Of a stretch of DNA of 64,000 bases, positions 35,428-44,875 are shown piece by piece (position 1 is the stretch's first letter; each line of letters starts with the position of its first letter). Below the pieces are notes generated by a model. It was not told the origin of the DNA. It saw only the letters and a program-made list of their open reading frames with translations, and did not search any database. The translations under genes were made by a program, and so were the position numbers. Source of the DNA: Solitalea lacus (GTDB lineage Bacteria > Bacteroidota > Bacteroidia > Sphingobacteriales > Sphingobacteriaceae); assembly GCF_022014595.1 (NCBI RefSeq), contig NZ_CP091740.1, forward strand, positions 1,240,001 to 1,304,000. Direction: 5' to 3'.

Positions 35428-36394
35428 TGTCACATTTAGCTGTAAAAAGGCTTTTTTCATTTATTTTAAAGGGTTTAAAAGTGATGTTGCTTGGGGTTAT
35501 TTTATCATATTTAAACAAAACTCCTCTTGAATGGTAAGCGTCCTCCTTTTTTTGTGGGTATATATCTTCATCTTTTTCATAATTATATTTAGAGATATAG
35601 GCGTTTTTAGCCTCATTAAATGAATAATCCTTTTCAATGTTGATTGATGAATCCTCAAAATCATTATAAGAGGGATTGCAGTAGAGCGTTTTTGTGTTTT
35701 TAAATTTTGCAGCAAACTGAATAATCTCATTAATCTCCTTTTTTAGTTTTTTATCCATCGGCAAGTTTTTAAATCCGTGGGAAGAACCATTCAATTCAAT
35801 TTTTTTGGTTTTTTTTTCTATGAATAAATGCATTTCCTCATGGTAATCTTTTGGATTGTGATAAACGGCAATAAAATCATTGTTCCTACCTAAAGAAAAT
35901 GTATAAGTGTCCCTTGGGCTGTATTGTTTCTCAAAGCTGTTTTCTAACACTGCATCAACCAAAGAAATAGTAGTGGGTTTTTCTGAGAATAGATGAATGT
36001 AAGGATGGTTAAAACAATTAGGATCTATATTAAATACGCGTTGCATCGTATCAGTATTAGCCATGCCAATGAAGGTTTCCTTTTTCTCAAAACCATTAAA
36101 TTTTACCTTATAGCCTGCTTTTATATTAGGATTATATCTTCCGTATAAATCAAAAAAATACTCAGGGTTTTTCGGCCTCAATACAATTAGGTCCCTTCCC
36201 ATATGGTCTTTTTCTACTTTCCATGATCCCCAAATTATTGTAGCATAGGCAACTATGTAATAGGCATTGTCTTTCATTAAAAGTAAATGATCTCCCGAGC
36301 CATGGTAATACCCTACATAAGCTTTATTTTTTTGAGCACATGCGTTAAAGGATACCATTAATACTAATAATAAGATGTGTAAGCTTCTTTTCAT
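35417..36394 (-). CDS. Secreted protein of unknown function
   Basis: 325 residues with an N-terminal signal (VSFNACAQ, ambiguous between lipoprotein cleavage before Cys and type I cleavage after Gln). The mature part starts with a beta-rich region (YVGYYHGSGDHLLLMKDNAYYIV) as in small lipocalin-like or SH3-like domains and continues with a Lys-rich helical stretch (LPMDKKLKKEINEIIQFAAK). Family not recognised. Overlaps the WG gene and is 18 bases from the gene upstream. Confidence 0.7.
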   Translation of the reverse strand: MKRSLHILLLVLMVSFNACAQKNKAYVGYYHGSGDHLLLMKDNAYYIVAYATIIWGSWKVEKDHMGRDLIVLRPKNPEYFFDLYGRYNPNIKAGYKVKFNGFEKKETFIGMANTDTMQRVFNIDPNCFNHPYIHLFSEKPTTISLVDAVLENSFEKQYSPRDTYTFSLGRNNDFIAVYHNPKDYHEEMHLFIEKKTKKIELNGSSHGFKNLPMDKKLKKEINEIIQFAAKFKNTKTLYCNPSYNDFEDSSINIEKDYSFNEAKNAYISKYNYEKDEDIYPQKKEDAYHSRGVLFKYDKITPSNITFKPFKINEKSLFTAKCDNEK

Positions 36395-36412
36395 TTTGTC
36401 ATAGCTGATCTT

Positions 36413-37174
36413 TTAATTATTGCCAGTTTGTTGCATAATGTCTTCCAGTAACTTGCTATAGTTGAAGTTTTCAAAACTGGTCGGTGATTTTAATTTAATA
36501 GCGCTAGTATGCGTGCTTGAAGGCATGCTTTCTTCCATTGTATTGACTTCAGTTTCTGTTAAGGTGCCTTCCGTTTCATTTTTAGCCAGATAAGAATATT
36601 CGGAATGAGAGCCTGCACCCATAAAGTAGGCCGTTAATTCATTCAATATTAATTGATCTTCTTTCCAGATATAATCGAAATAGATATGTCCGTTGGGCCC
36701 AAGGGCATATAAATCAAATGCAATTTTCCCTTTTTCAATACTCACGTCTTCTGTGTCGAAGATTTTATAATCTTCAGTAGTGTATTCGGCAGGCATAACG
36801 GTTTCACTTCTTTTGTATAATTTGAAACCTTGCTTTTGTCCCAATAGTATGATTGTCAACCTTGGGAGGTAGTTGCCTTCTTGGCTGTTTTCTTGCAAAA
36901 CCAATACTTTGTCTTTGAACTGATCTTGATTTAGGAAACCTTTGCTTTCATACTGTATGCTATAGTTATTCTCTTGTAAAAAATGGGTTAAATTGAATTT
37001 TCCAGAGTCAGCTTCTTTAGGTAGATGTGAGGCCGATTGTTTTGATGCGTATTGTGTTGAAGAGTTTGAAGATTGTTTTTGGGAGGAAGAGTTCGAAAGA
37101 TTTCCATTGCTGCAGGAATAGATGCCAAACAAGAAGCTTAGTGAAAAATATACGTGGCAATTTTTTGAATGCAT
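36413..37174 (-). CDS. Lipoprotein of unknown function with Ser-rich linker
   Basis: Start at ATG 37174 (MHSKNCHVYF) gives 253 residues with lipobox IYSC (Cys21). An earlier start at 37252 would add 26 residues and run through the terminator hairpin. A Ser/Asn/Gln-rich linker (about 25-50) precedes a domain with LTIILLGQKQGFKLYKR and IAFDLYALGPNGHIYFDYIWK, resembling the FG-GAP-like or VCBS-free domains of small secreted proteins seen in this phylum; not identified further. First gene of the minus-strand array. Confidence 0.7.
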   Translation of the reverse strand: MHSKNCHVYFSLSFLFGIYSCSNGNLSNSSSQKQSSNSSTQYASKQSASHLPKEADSGKFNLTHFLQENNYSIQYESKGFLNQDQFKDKVLVLQENSQEGNYLPRLTIILLGQKQGFKLYKRSETVMPAEYTTEDYKIFDTEDVSIEKGKIAFDLYALGPNGHIYFDYIWKEDQLILNELTAYFMGAGSHSEYSYLAKNETEGTLTETEVNTMEESMPSSTHTSAIKLKSPTSFENFNYSKLLEDIMQQTGNN

Positions 37175-37212
37175 TTTTGGGTTAAAGTTTAGCTTGTTAG
37201 CACAAACCTCAA

Positions 37213-37258
37213 CAAAAATCCCTTGCGTATTTAAGTTGATATAAATTCGCAAGGGATT
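37213..37258 (-). terminator. Rho-independent terminator after the kinase gene
   Basis: AATCCCTTGCG (37217-37227) pairs perfectly with CGCAAGGGATT (37248-37258), with further A/T pairs inside. Read on the minus strand the hairpin is followed by TTTTTG. It separates the two-component operon from the lipoprotein array. Confidence 0.85.
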
Positions 37259-37300
37259 ACCGGCTATTCGTTAAGAATTACTTTAAATCTGTTTTAAGTC

Positions 37301-39229
37301 CTAAAGGTTTTTTATCGGGAGAATTAATAAAACACACGTTCCCTGATTATTTGAAACGATATCAACATTAGCGTTCATCTTACTTTCTTTTGCTAAAATT
37401 TCCAGTCGCTCCTTTGCAATTGTTCCTGATAAAGACTGATGACTTACTTTTTCATTAACTGTTTTTCCAAAGCCATTTCCGTTGTCAGTAATTTTTACCA
37501 ATAGTTGGTTTTCATTTGGACGAATTTCTAGCGATATCTTTCCATCATTTGGGCGGTGCCCAATGCCATGTATAATGGCATTTTCTACAAACGGCTGAAT
37601 CAGCATGGGTGGAATCAATATCGTAGAAGTATCTGTTTCGGGTTTGGTAATTTCATAATCAAAGGTGTATTCGAATCGCATTTGCTGTAAGCTCAGGTAA
37701 TTTTCTATAGCCTCCAGTTCTTCGTTAAGTGGTACGTAGTTTTGACGGCTGAGTTCAAGGCTACTTCTGAGTAATTTGCTAAACTGGCTGAGGTATTTTA
37801 TCGATTTTTCCTTATCATCAAAGCGAATAAAACTTTGCAATGCAGATAAGGTATTAAAGATGAAATGCGGCTCCATCTGGGTTCTTAACAATTGCTGTTG
37901 CAGTAAAATTTTCTCCCTTTCCTGTTTTTGTTTTCTCTGTTTTTGAATGAAATATAGCAGCAATGCCCAGGAAACTGCCAATAATGCTAATAGCCCAATA
38001 ATGAAAAGTAATAGTTTGTTCTTTTCAAGACGTTGAGTGGTGTAATCTATTGTACGGTTGAGAGTGTTGATAGAACGATCTTTTGCCTGCAATTGGTAAA
38101 TGGTTGCCATTTCTTCAGTAGCTTGTATGCCTGAGTTTTTCAGGTTGTTATCTTTTAATTCCGAAAGTTTATCTGTTGTTTTTCGAGCTTCGTCAACATT
38201 GCCAATAGCGAAATAATAATGTGCTTTCGCCTGCTTATTCAGAGCCTTTTCATAAAAGGAGAACCAATCAGCATATTGCTTTTCAAGTTCATCAGCCTCA
38301 TTTATTAGCTGTGCAGCTTCTGAAAACTGTTTAGTCTGAACATATAAATCAATAAGATTAGCAATGGTGGTGTAAGTGTTTTTTGCCGCACTTGTTTTTT
38401 GTGGATTGGCCAATAAACTTTGCTTGTCATAACCTTTTACCAGCTTATAATAAGGAATGGCTGTACCATATTGATTAAGCAATGAATAGTAATTCCCGGT
38501 ATGTTCATTAGTAAATCTTAGCTGTATAGAGTCGTGGGTTTTACTTGAAATAGTTCTCAATTCTTTCAAATACAACCGTAAAGAATCAGCATTGTAACTT
38601 CTGCTTTCAACATAGGAAGTAAAAAGCTGAGAGTAAGCTCTGAAGTAGTATTTGTAATGATTGTTTGGGAGCTTTTTTAAAAACTTCAGCGCAAGTTGGT
38701 TTTGTTGTACAGCCTTCTGGTATTGGTGAATTCTGTTGTTGCCTTGGGCTGCATTTAGCAGGCAAATTACTTTCGCCAGTGGCTTGCTTTGAAGCAAATC
38801 ATCATTCATTATGATGGCCGCAGATTTATTGAAATAATAAACAGCCTGATAAAATTTGCCTTCAGATTCGGCAATCATGCCAGCTCCATTAAAAATGGTG
38901 AATTTTAGTGCATTAAATTCCTTTTCACGTTCAATCAACTCCAGCGCAATATTGATATGGTATTTGGCACTATCGGTTGAAACCTTTGCCAGGTTTTTAG
39001 CAATATTATAATTAATAAAAGCCAGGCACGGACTGCTTTCTGAAAATTCCTTCTGTTTGAGCTGATTTGTCCATAGGCCGAGCTTGTCGATTTGTTGGTT
39101 TTGCTCTATGCTATCGTTTATGCTTTCCAGTTTTTTTAATAAATCCTGAGGAGCAACATTCTCTTTTTTAGGTTTTGATTGGCAGGAAGCTAACAGAAGC
39201 AGAAAAATAATCACAAACGCCCTGTTCAT
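37301..39229 (-). CDS. LytS-type sensor histidine kinase with lipobox and TPR sensor region
   Basis: 642 residues. The N-terminus MNRAFVIIFLLLLASC is a lipoprotein signal (Cys16). Residues about 30-390 are TPR-like helices, followed by a transmembrane span (about 395-418), a short coiled segment and a His_kinase (LytS-type) domain with phosphoacceptor His455 in EPHFIFN, then an HATPase domain (PFVENAIIHGI, DNGNGFG). Its TAATG overlap with the response regulator shows coupling. Signal would be read outside the membrane. The lipobox plus a later span is unusual for a kinase; known examples exist among Bacteroidota TPR kinases, as far as I recall. Confidence 0.92.
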   Translation of the reverse strand: MNRAFVIIFLLLLASCQSKPKKENVAPQDLLKKLESINDSIEQNQQIDKLGLWTNQLKQKEFSESSPCLAFINYNIAKNLAKVSTDSAKYHINIALELIEREKEFNALKFTIFNGAGMIAESEGKFYQAVYYFNKSAAIIMNDDLLQSKPLAKVICLLNAAQGNNRIHQYQKAVQQNQLALKFLKKLPNNHYKYYFRAYSQLFTSYVESRSYNADSLRLYLKELRTISSKTHDSIQLRFTNEHTGNYYSLLNQYGTAIPYYKLVKGYDKQSLLANPQKTSAAKNTYTTIANLIDLYVQTKQFSEAAQLINEADELEKQYADWFSFYEKALNKQAKAHYYFAIGNVDEARKTTDKLSELKDNNLKNSGIQATEEMATIYQLQAKDRSINTLNRTIDYTTQRLEKNKLLLFIIGLLALLAVSWALLLYFIQKQRKQKQEREKILLQQQLLRTQMEPHFIFNTLSALQSFIRFDDKEKSIKYLSQFSKLLRSSLELSRQNYVPLNEELEAIENYLSLQQMRFEYTFDYEITKPETDTSTILIPPMLIQPFVENAIIHGIGHRPNDGKISLEIRPNENQLLVKITDNGNGFGKTVNEKVSHQSLSGTIAKERLEILAKESKMNANVDIVSNNQGTCVLLILPIKNL

Positions 39230-39978
39230 TATTTCAAGAGGCTTAACTGGTCCAAAATAAAGTCTTTTCTGCGCGTAGCTACGGGAATTTCAGAAAGGTC
39301 TTTCATCACCATTACGCCTGTTTTTAGGTATTTGTCGATAAAGTTTTTGTTCACGATGTAGGATTGATGGGTTCGTATAAAGAATTCCGTTGGCAAAAGT
39401 TCTTCGTAATATTTTAAAGGCTTAGAAGCAGTTACCTTTTTATGGTTCTCCAAATGTATTTGTGTATATGAGCCTTCGCCCGAAAGATAGATGATTTCAT
39501 TGAGCTTTATCATCTGTAAACAGTCTATAGAAGTAATACAGACTCTGGTATCCATGTCGATGAGCTTTGTTTGGTCCTGCTCTTTTAGGATACTGATTTG
39601 ATTTATATAATCAGCTTTTTTCGTTTTGTGCAGCTTTTGAATTGCGGCTGAAAATTCTTCGTTGTCAATCGGTTTTAGAAGGTAATCCAATGCGCCAAAC
39701 TTAATGGCTTTAATTGCAAAGTGATTATACGCTGTGATAAAAATAATGTGAAAAGCAGGTTCTTCTAGCTGATTAAGAATATCGAATGCGGTGCCATCTT
39801 TTAACTGGATATCCATTAATACTAAATCAGGCTTTATCTCTTTAATGATTTGTAAAGCCTTCTCCACCGAATTTGCCGTCGCTTCGAGAATTAAATTCTT
39901 TTCTTGAGAAACAAGCCATTCTAATTCTTTTCTAACGGCAGGCTCATCTTCAATAATCAATGTTTTAAGTTGATGCAT
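39229..39978 (-). CDS. LytTR-family response regulator
   Basis: 249 residues: receiver domain with the acidic pair ED (10-11) and phosphoacceptor Asp56 in DLVLMDIQLKDG, conserved Lys in LLKPID, then a LytTR DNA-binding domain (EIIYLSGEGSYTQIHL, FIRTHQSYIVNK). Pairs with the overlapping kinase. LytTR regulators usually act on a few promoters near their genes; the barrel gene 113 bases upstream is the natural candidate target or partner. Confidence 0.94.
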   Translation of the reverse strand: MHQLKTLIIEDEPAVRKELEWLVSQEKNLILEATANSVEKALQIIKEIKPDLVLMDIQLKDGTAFDILNQLEEPAFHIIFITAYNHFAIKAIKFGALDYLLKPIDNEEFSAAIQKLHKTKKADYINQISILKEQDQTKLIDMDTRVCITSIDCLQMIKLNEIIYLSGEGSYTQIHLENHKKVTASKPLKYYEELLPTEFFIRTHQSYIVNKNFIDKYLKTGVMVMKDLSEIPVATRRKDFILDQLSLLK

Positions 39979-40091
39979 TAAGGAAAGTATTGATCGTCAA
40001 ATTTAAGCTTTAGTAATGGATGTTTATTGAATTTAATTATTCGTTAAATATATTATGATAGGCTAATTGATCTTAATGCCGGAAAGAATCT

Positions 40092-42728
40092 CTATTGAGA
40101 CTGTTTAAATTTATTAAGCCTGTAAGTAAAACTTAACATAAAGTATTGTTGTAAGTTATTGGATTGCCTGTCTTCAATCTGATTGTTGGTGATTGTTCGG
40201 TTTATGCTAGTATTTTGTTTTAATAAATCATAAGCATCTATGCTTAGTTTTGCCTGTTTACCTTTTAAGAACTCTTTGTAAATTCCTGCATTCAATAAGG
40301 TTACGCTCTTTTTTGCTGTTTGAATTTGATTGGCATTTTTTGAATAAGTTAAATCAGTATTTAAAGCAAAATTCATTGGCAAGTAGTATGAGACATTAAC
40401 GCTTGATGAGAAATTAATGTAATTCGCATCTTTTAACCCCGGTTGATCATACTGTAAATTGCTATAATTTGCATTACAGTTCATGTTCAGGTCTAAATAG
40501 TCTTTGTAGCGGTAGTTAATGTTGTAAAGTATTCCGAAGCCTGATTTTAAAGTTGTTGTTTTGGACCCATTTATATAGGTTGTATTTCTGTTAAGTTGCG
40601 CATTAATTCCTGGTTTGGTTTTCAGGTTTTTAATGGGAACTCCCATGTTAACATTGAAATTAAAATTATAATTGCCCGAAACATTTTCAGGCTTACTCAG
40701 CTGCTTACCAGTATTTATATCCAATAGACTGTTGTAGGTAATCTTATTAAAGATGGTTGAAAACGAAAGGTTAGCAAAGAGGCTTTGGTTTGATGTAGGA
40801 TCAAAGTTTCTATAATTTATAGAAAGCATGTTGTTAAACTCAGGCTGAAGATTAGGGTTTCCCATTCGTATATACAATGGGTTGCTATTATCGGGCGTAG
40901 GCTGTAATTCTGAAATAGACGGTTGGCGAATATCACCCCTATAGTCAGATCCTATACTTTCGTTTTTTGAAATTTTATAATTTAAACTGGCTTGAGGAAA
41001 GATACTTATCCTGTTTTGAGTATATGTGCTGTCCTTTGTTAATGACTTCCCCTTTAAATCTGTTTTTTGAATAGAAACACCTGCTGAATATTCCATAGGA
41101 TTGTTCAAAGAGTTTCTAGTGCTATTAAAACTTATTCCCACTCGGTTGTAATTGGTTCGATTTCGGTACTCATTGCTCATTAAACCGTTGGTTAAATCGA
41201 ATTCGTTGTTTAATTCATTGTAATCGTATGTATTTCGCGAACTGTTTTCTATGCTGTTATTAAAATCATAGGCAAATTTCAATGAATGATTTTGAGAGAT
41301 AGGTTCAGTGTACAACATATTAATCGAATGGTTTGTTGAACTGCTATTATCTGCATTTTTTTGGTTGATAAGCGTTTGTTTCAATGATCCACTAGAGTAA
41401 TAATTGCTTAGCGAATAATTGAGACCGGTTTGTTCGTTTGAGTTGTAACTGTTTCTAATATTTAAGTTCAGCCGTCTTCGCTTATTTTTAAACCTTGTAG
41501 AATAGTTTATATTATTACTAAAATCAGGTGTTTTCATGCCTGAGTTTATGGAACGATTTCCATCGTTTATTTTACCCTCAGTGTTTGATGATTCGAATAA
41601 ACTGCTTGAAAGAGAATTGCTTTTCCTAAAACTAATACTAGGCGCAATGTTTATTTTGCTAAATGTATTTATCTGGTACTCGAAATTTAAATTAATCGAA
41701 TGATTTTGGTTGCTGGAATTATTGGTAGACCGATCTGAATAGAATAAAGAACCGCTTGACAGTAGGGTGCTTCTATAAAGTTGACTCGATCTATTATTAT
41801 CCATTGAATTATATAAGTAGCCAAGAGATAATGATGTCTTTGAACTAAGAGGGGTGTTGATATTTAATCCCACTGAGTAAGTGTTAGAAATGCCTCCTTC
41901 TGAACTAACATTGTTAGCAGTTGATAGCAAGGAGAACTGCTGCTCATTATTAAATCGGTGTAGACTTAAGTTACCTTTGTATTGGTTATTACTGCCTGCT
42001 CCTGCAGATAGGTTGCCAAATGTTCCTTTCTTTTTATCCTTTTTTACCGTAAGATTAATGATTAAACCGGATTGTCCATTTTCAGATTTTTCAGGATCGA
42101 CCGTTATTACCTGAACTTTATTGATGATGTTGGCTGGCAAGCTCTGAGTTGCAATTTTTGGATCCCTTATAAAGAAAGGTTTTCCATCTACCAGTACAGC
42201 AGTCACTTTTTGCCCCTGAGTTGTAATACTGCCATCTTTTCCCACATCTACTCCAGGCAACTGTTTAATTAACTCTTCCACAGGCGCATAGTCTTTTGTT
42301 TTAAAAGAACTGGCGTTGTACTCAACGGTATCCTTTTTTAATACCACCGGAGGGGCTTCTGCAACAACTGTTATTTCATTTAGACTAATAATGGCTGAGT
42401 CGAGAAGAAGGTCTTGCTTGTGTTCTAGTTTTTCTTTGGTGATCGAAAAACTGCGACTCATAGTTTTATATCCAAAAAAATTGCAGTATAACTTATAGTT
42501 TCCTAAAGGAAGGTTTTTGATTGTATAGAGACCGTCTTTGTCAGAAAAAGTACCACGAACGGTTGAGTCTTGAGTGTTCATTATAGAAACAGCAGCACTT
42601 TCAACAACTTGTTGGGTTTTGGCTTCCTTAACTATTCCACTAATTACTCCACGATGTTGAGCATGTGTTTCATACGTAGAAAGAATACACGTACTAACTA
42701 GCACGAATAAGGAAAGTAAAAGTCTCAT
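40092..42728 (-). CDS. TonB-receptor-like outer-membrane barrel protein
   Basis: 878 residues: signal peptide to about residue 23 (THAQ), a carboxypeptidase-regulatory-like domain (GVISGIVKEAKTQQVVESA...), a plug domain (EELIKQLPGVDVGKDG, VTAVLVDGKPFFIRDPK) and a long Ser/Asn-rich barrel typical of the 'outer membrane protein beta-barrel' family (OMP_b-brl_3 type). No SusD partner. The Asp/Lys-rich NLTVKKDKKKGTFG segment is usual there. Likely imports or exports an unknown ligand; tightly followed by the two-component pair, which may sense the same ligand. Confidence 0.9.
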   Translation of the reverse strand: MRLLLSLFVLVSTCILSTYETHAQHRGVISGIVKEAKTQQVVESAAVSIMNTQDSTVRGTFSDKDGLYTIKNLPLGNYKLYCNFFGYKTMSRSFSITKEKLEHKQDLLLDSAIISLNEITVVAEAPPVVLKKDTVEYNASSFKTKDYAPVEELIKQLPGVDVGKDGSITTQGQKVTAVLVDGKPFFIRDPKIATQSLPANIINKVQVITVDPEKSENGQSGLIINLTVKKDKKKGTFGNLSAGAGSNNQYKGNLSLHRFNNEQQFSLLSTANNVSSEGGISNTYSVGLNINTPLSSKTSLSLGYLYNSMDNNRSSQLYRSTLLSSGSLFYSDRSTNNSSNQNHSINLNFEYQINTFSKINIAPSISFRKSNSLSSSLFESSNTEGKINDGNRSINSGMKTPDFSNNINYSTRFKNKRRRLNLNIRNSYNSNEQTGLNYSLSNYYSSGSLKQTLINQKNADNSSSTNHSINMLYTEPISQNHSLKFAYDFNNSIENSSRNTYDYNELNNEFDLTNGLMSNEYRNRTNYNRVGISFNSTRNSLNNPMEYSAGVSIQKTDLKGKSLTKDSTYTQNRISIFPQASLNYKISKNESIGSDYRGDIRQPSISELQPTPDNSNPLYIRMGNPNLQPEFNNMLSINYRNFDPTSNQSLFANLSFSTIFNKITYNSLLDINTGKQLSKPENVSGNYNFNFNVNMGVPIKNLKTKPGINAQLNRNTTYINGSKTTTLKSGFGILYNINYRYKDYLDLNMNCNANYSNLQYDQPGLKDANYINFSSSVNVSYYLPMNFALNTDLTYSKNANQIQTAKKSVTLLNAGIYKEFLKGKQAKLSIDAYDLLKQNTSINRTITNNQIEDRQSNNLQQYFMLSFTYRLNKFKQSQ

Positions 42729-42863
42729 TTAGTTTAGGTTTGGTTGCCAATGTGTACTGGCTGGATAAAAATATTAAACTTGATTTAGAAAAAAGAAAGG
42801 CAACTTTAATGAAGTGGTTTTGCTTAGGTATTGAAAACGGTAATAATGCGGATAGAATAATAA

Positions 42864-42895
42864 AAAACCCCCGACATGTTTGCTCCGGAGGTTTT
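42864..42895 (-). terminator. recA terminator
   Basis: On the minus strand AAAACCTCC and GGGGGTTTT form a 9-bp stem (one G-U pair) followed by T-rich sequence, 25 bases after the recA stop. Confidence 0.75.
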
Positions 42896-42919
42896 GTAAA
42901 AATAACGTTATGGGTGGAA

Positions 42920-43939
42920 TTAAGCTTCGTTAGCGGCCAGGCTTTCACCAGTAACTGCTTCACGGATCTTAGTTTCTAATTCTTCCATCAATTCAGGGTT
43001 GTCTAAAATTAACTGTTTTACAGCATCGCGGCCCTGACCTAATTTGCTGTCACCATAACTAAACCATGAGCCTGATTTTTTAATGATTTCATATTCAACT
43101 CCAAGGTCAATGATTTCACCCGCTTTAGAAATTCCTTCACCATACATGATGTCGAATTCAGCTAAACGGAAAGGAGGAGCTACTTTATTTTTTACAATTT
43201 TAACTTTTACACGGTTACCTGATACCTCTTCTCCGTCTTTAATTTGACCGGTACGACGAATATCTAAACGAATAGATGCGTAAAATTTCAAGGCATTACC
43301 TCCCGTAGTAGTCTCAGGGTTGCCGAACATTACGCCAATTTTTTCACGCAATTGGTTAATAAAAATACAACAACAACCTGTTTTATTGATGGTACCAGTA
43401 AGTTTACGTAATGCTTGCGACATTAAACGAGCTTGCAATCCCATTTTAGAATCACCCATTTCCCCTTCAATTTCCCCCTTTGGAACCAATGCGGCAACAG
43501 AGTCTATCACGATTATATCAATGGCGCCTGAACGTATCAAGTTGTCAGCAATTTCTAGTGCTTGTTCACCGTTGTCGGGTTGTGAGATCAATAAGTTGTC
43601 AACATCAACACCTAATTTTTTGGCATAAAATTTATCAAAAGCGTGCTCCGCATCAATAATAGCTGCAATGCCGCCTTTTTTCTGCGATTCGGCAATGGCG
43701 TGTATAGCTAAAGTGGTTTTACCCGATGACTCTGGACCGTAAATTTCAATGATACGACCTTTCGGTAATCCGCCAATGCCTAAGGCAATGTCCAGTCCTA
43801 AAGAACCAGTAGAGATTGCTTCGATAGGCTCAATAGCTGTATCGCCCAATTTCATAATGGTTCCTTTACCGTATGATTTTTCAAGCTTATCTAGGGTAAG
43901 CTGTAAAGCTTTTAGTTTTTCAAGTTTATTGTCGCTCAT
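42920..43939 (-). CDS. recA: RecA recombinase
   Basis: 339 residues from ATG 43939; a TTG two codons upstream is not needed. The ATPase core shows Walker A GPESSGKT, the Walker B region [10 protein letters not shown] and the L1 and L2 loops ([42 protein letters not shown]). RecA coats single-stranded DNA, drives homologous strand exchange and triggers LexA-type self-cleavage. Length and sequence are typical for Bacteroidota. Downstream of nth on the same strand with a 75-base gap. Confidence 0.99.
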   Translation of the reverse strand: MSDNKLEKLKALQLTLDKLEKSYGKGTIMKLGDTAIEPIEAISTGSLGLDIALGIGGLPKGRIIEIYGPESSGKTTLAIHAIAESQKKGGIAAIIDAEHAFDKFYAKKLGVDVDNLLISQPDNGEQALEIADNLIRSGAIDIIVIDSVAALVPKGEIEGEMGDSKMGLQARLMSQALRKLTGTINKTGCCCIFINQLREKIGVMFGNPETTTGGNALKFYASIRLDIRRTGQIKDGEEVSGNRVKVKIVKNKVAPPFRLAEFDIMYGEGISKAGEIIDLGVEYEIIKKSGSWFSYGDSKLGQGRDAVKQLILDNPELMEELETKIREAVTGESLAANEA

Positions 43940-44014
43940 TATCAAGTAGTTTCAGGTAATAAAAATAGTGAGATAAAAATAGAATAATATTTTTTAAAAA
44001 TGCTAAATTTTTTT

Positions 44015-44692
44015 TCAAAAAGTTAAGGTTTTGCTATTTTGTTTAGGCGTTTTTAAGAAGTTTTGCTCAAAATATTTGCAAAAGAAGGTGAGTTGGCAAG
44101 TGTCGCATTTCGGGGTTCGTGCTAAGCATGTATAGCGTCCATGAAGAATGAGCCAATGATGAGCCACATGCACTTTTTCCTTTGGAATGTATTTTATCAA
44201 TTGTTTTTCAGCAGCCAATGGTGTTTTTGCATTGCTTGTTAAACCTATGCGGGCAGCAACTCTAAAAACATGAGTATCAACGGCCATGGCCGGCATGTTA
44301 TAAATTACGGAAGCAATAACGTTTGCGGTTTTTCTGCCAACCCCTGGCATTTTTTGTAGTTGTTCGACACTCGATGGCACCTGGTTATTAAACTGTTCAA
44401 CAAGTATTTTGGCCATACCAACTAGATGTTTGGCTTTGTTGTTAGGGTAGCTAATGCTTTTAATATAAGTAAATACTTCGTCAGAAGTGGTGGCTGCTAA
44501 TGATTGGGCATTTGGATAACGTTCAAAAAGCGCAGGCGTTACCATATTTACTCTTTTATCAGTACACTGTGCAGAAAGAATTACCGCTACTAATAATTCA
44601 TACGGGTTGGAATAGTTTAATTCAGTTTCGGCATTGGGTTGATGTTCGGAGAAATAATCTATAAAAGCTGTATAACGATCTTTTTTGAGCAT
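44015..44692 (-). CDS. nth: Endonuclease III (DNA glycosylase/AP lyase)
   Basis: 225 residues from ATG 44692. Helix-hairpin-helix MPGVGRKTANV with catalytic Lys121, catalytic Asp139 in AVDTHVFRVA, and a C-terminal 4Fe-4S loop with four cysteines in the spacing C-x6-C-x2-C-x5-C (CLARTPKCDTCQLTFFC). It removes oxidised pyrimidines in base-excision repair. The tail after the iron-sulfur loop (about 15 residues) is longer than in E. coli. A TATCTTTG box lies directly before the start codon, so the mRNA may be leaderless. Confidence 0.97.
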   Translation of the reverse strand: MLKKDRYTAFIDYFSEHQPNAETELNYSNPYELLVAVILSAQCTDKRVNMVTPALFERYPNAQSLAATTSDEVFTYIKSISYPNNKAKHLVGMAKILVEQFNNQVPSSVEQLQKMPGVGRKTANVIASVIYNMPAMAVDTHVFRVAARIGLTSNAKTPLAAEKQLIKYIPKEKVHVAHHWLILHGRYTCLARTPKCDTCQLTFFCKYFEQNFLKTPKQNSKTLTF

Positions 44693-44695
44693 GTT

Positions 44696-44703
44696 CAAAG
44701 ATA
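44696..44703 (-). promoter_or_regulatory. Candidate -7 box abutting the nth start
   Basis: CAAAGATA on the plus strand reads TATCTTTG on the minus strand, a full TAnnTTTG match. It ends four bases from the ATG, which would put the transcription start at or near the start codon. A GAAA-type (TTTC) -33 match is poor. Confidence 0.4.
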
Positions 44704-44875
44704 TGGTTCTTTTTATTCCTTAGAAGAAAATAAATCAGGCATAATTAATGATGTCTCATAATTTGATTATTGCCGCTAATTTGTTAAATTTCTAACTACC
44801 TCTTTGTACTTCAGTTTGTTGTTTTGGATAGCTGATAGTAGAAAAGATACCCATAGGGTCTGATTGATCTTGCCT

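Noticed and set aside
27455-37174. Anti-phage defence island
   Set aside because: No nuclease, helicase, NTPase, reverse transcriptase or toxin domain seen; nearly all proteins are exported, which does not fit known cytoplasmic defence systems.
42694-42979. Short ORFs on both strands between recA and the barrel gene
   Set aside because: They overlap the recA end or the terminator and have no start context or motif; shadows.
44864-44875. TTG start for the SulP transporter
   Set aside because: Four extra codons with no conserved content; ATG 44876 is adequate.
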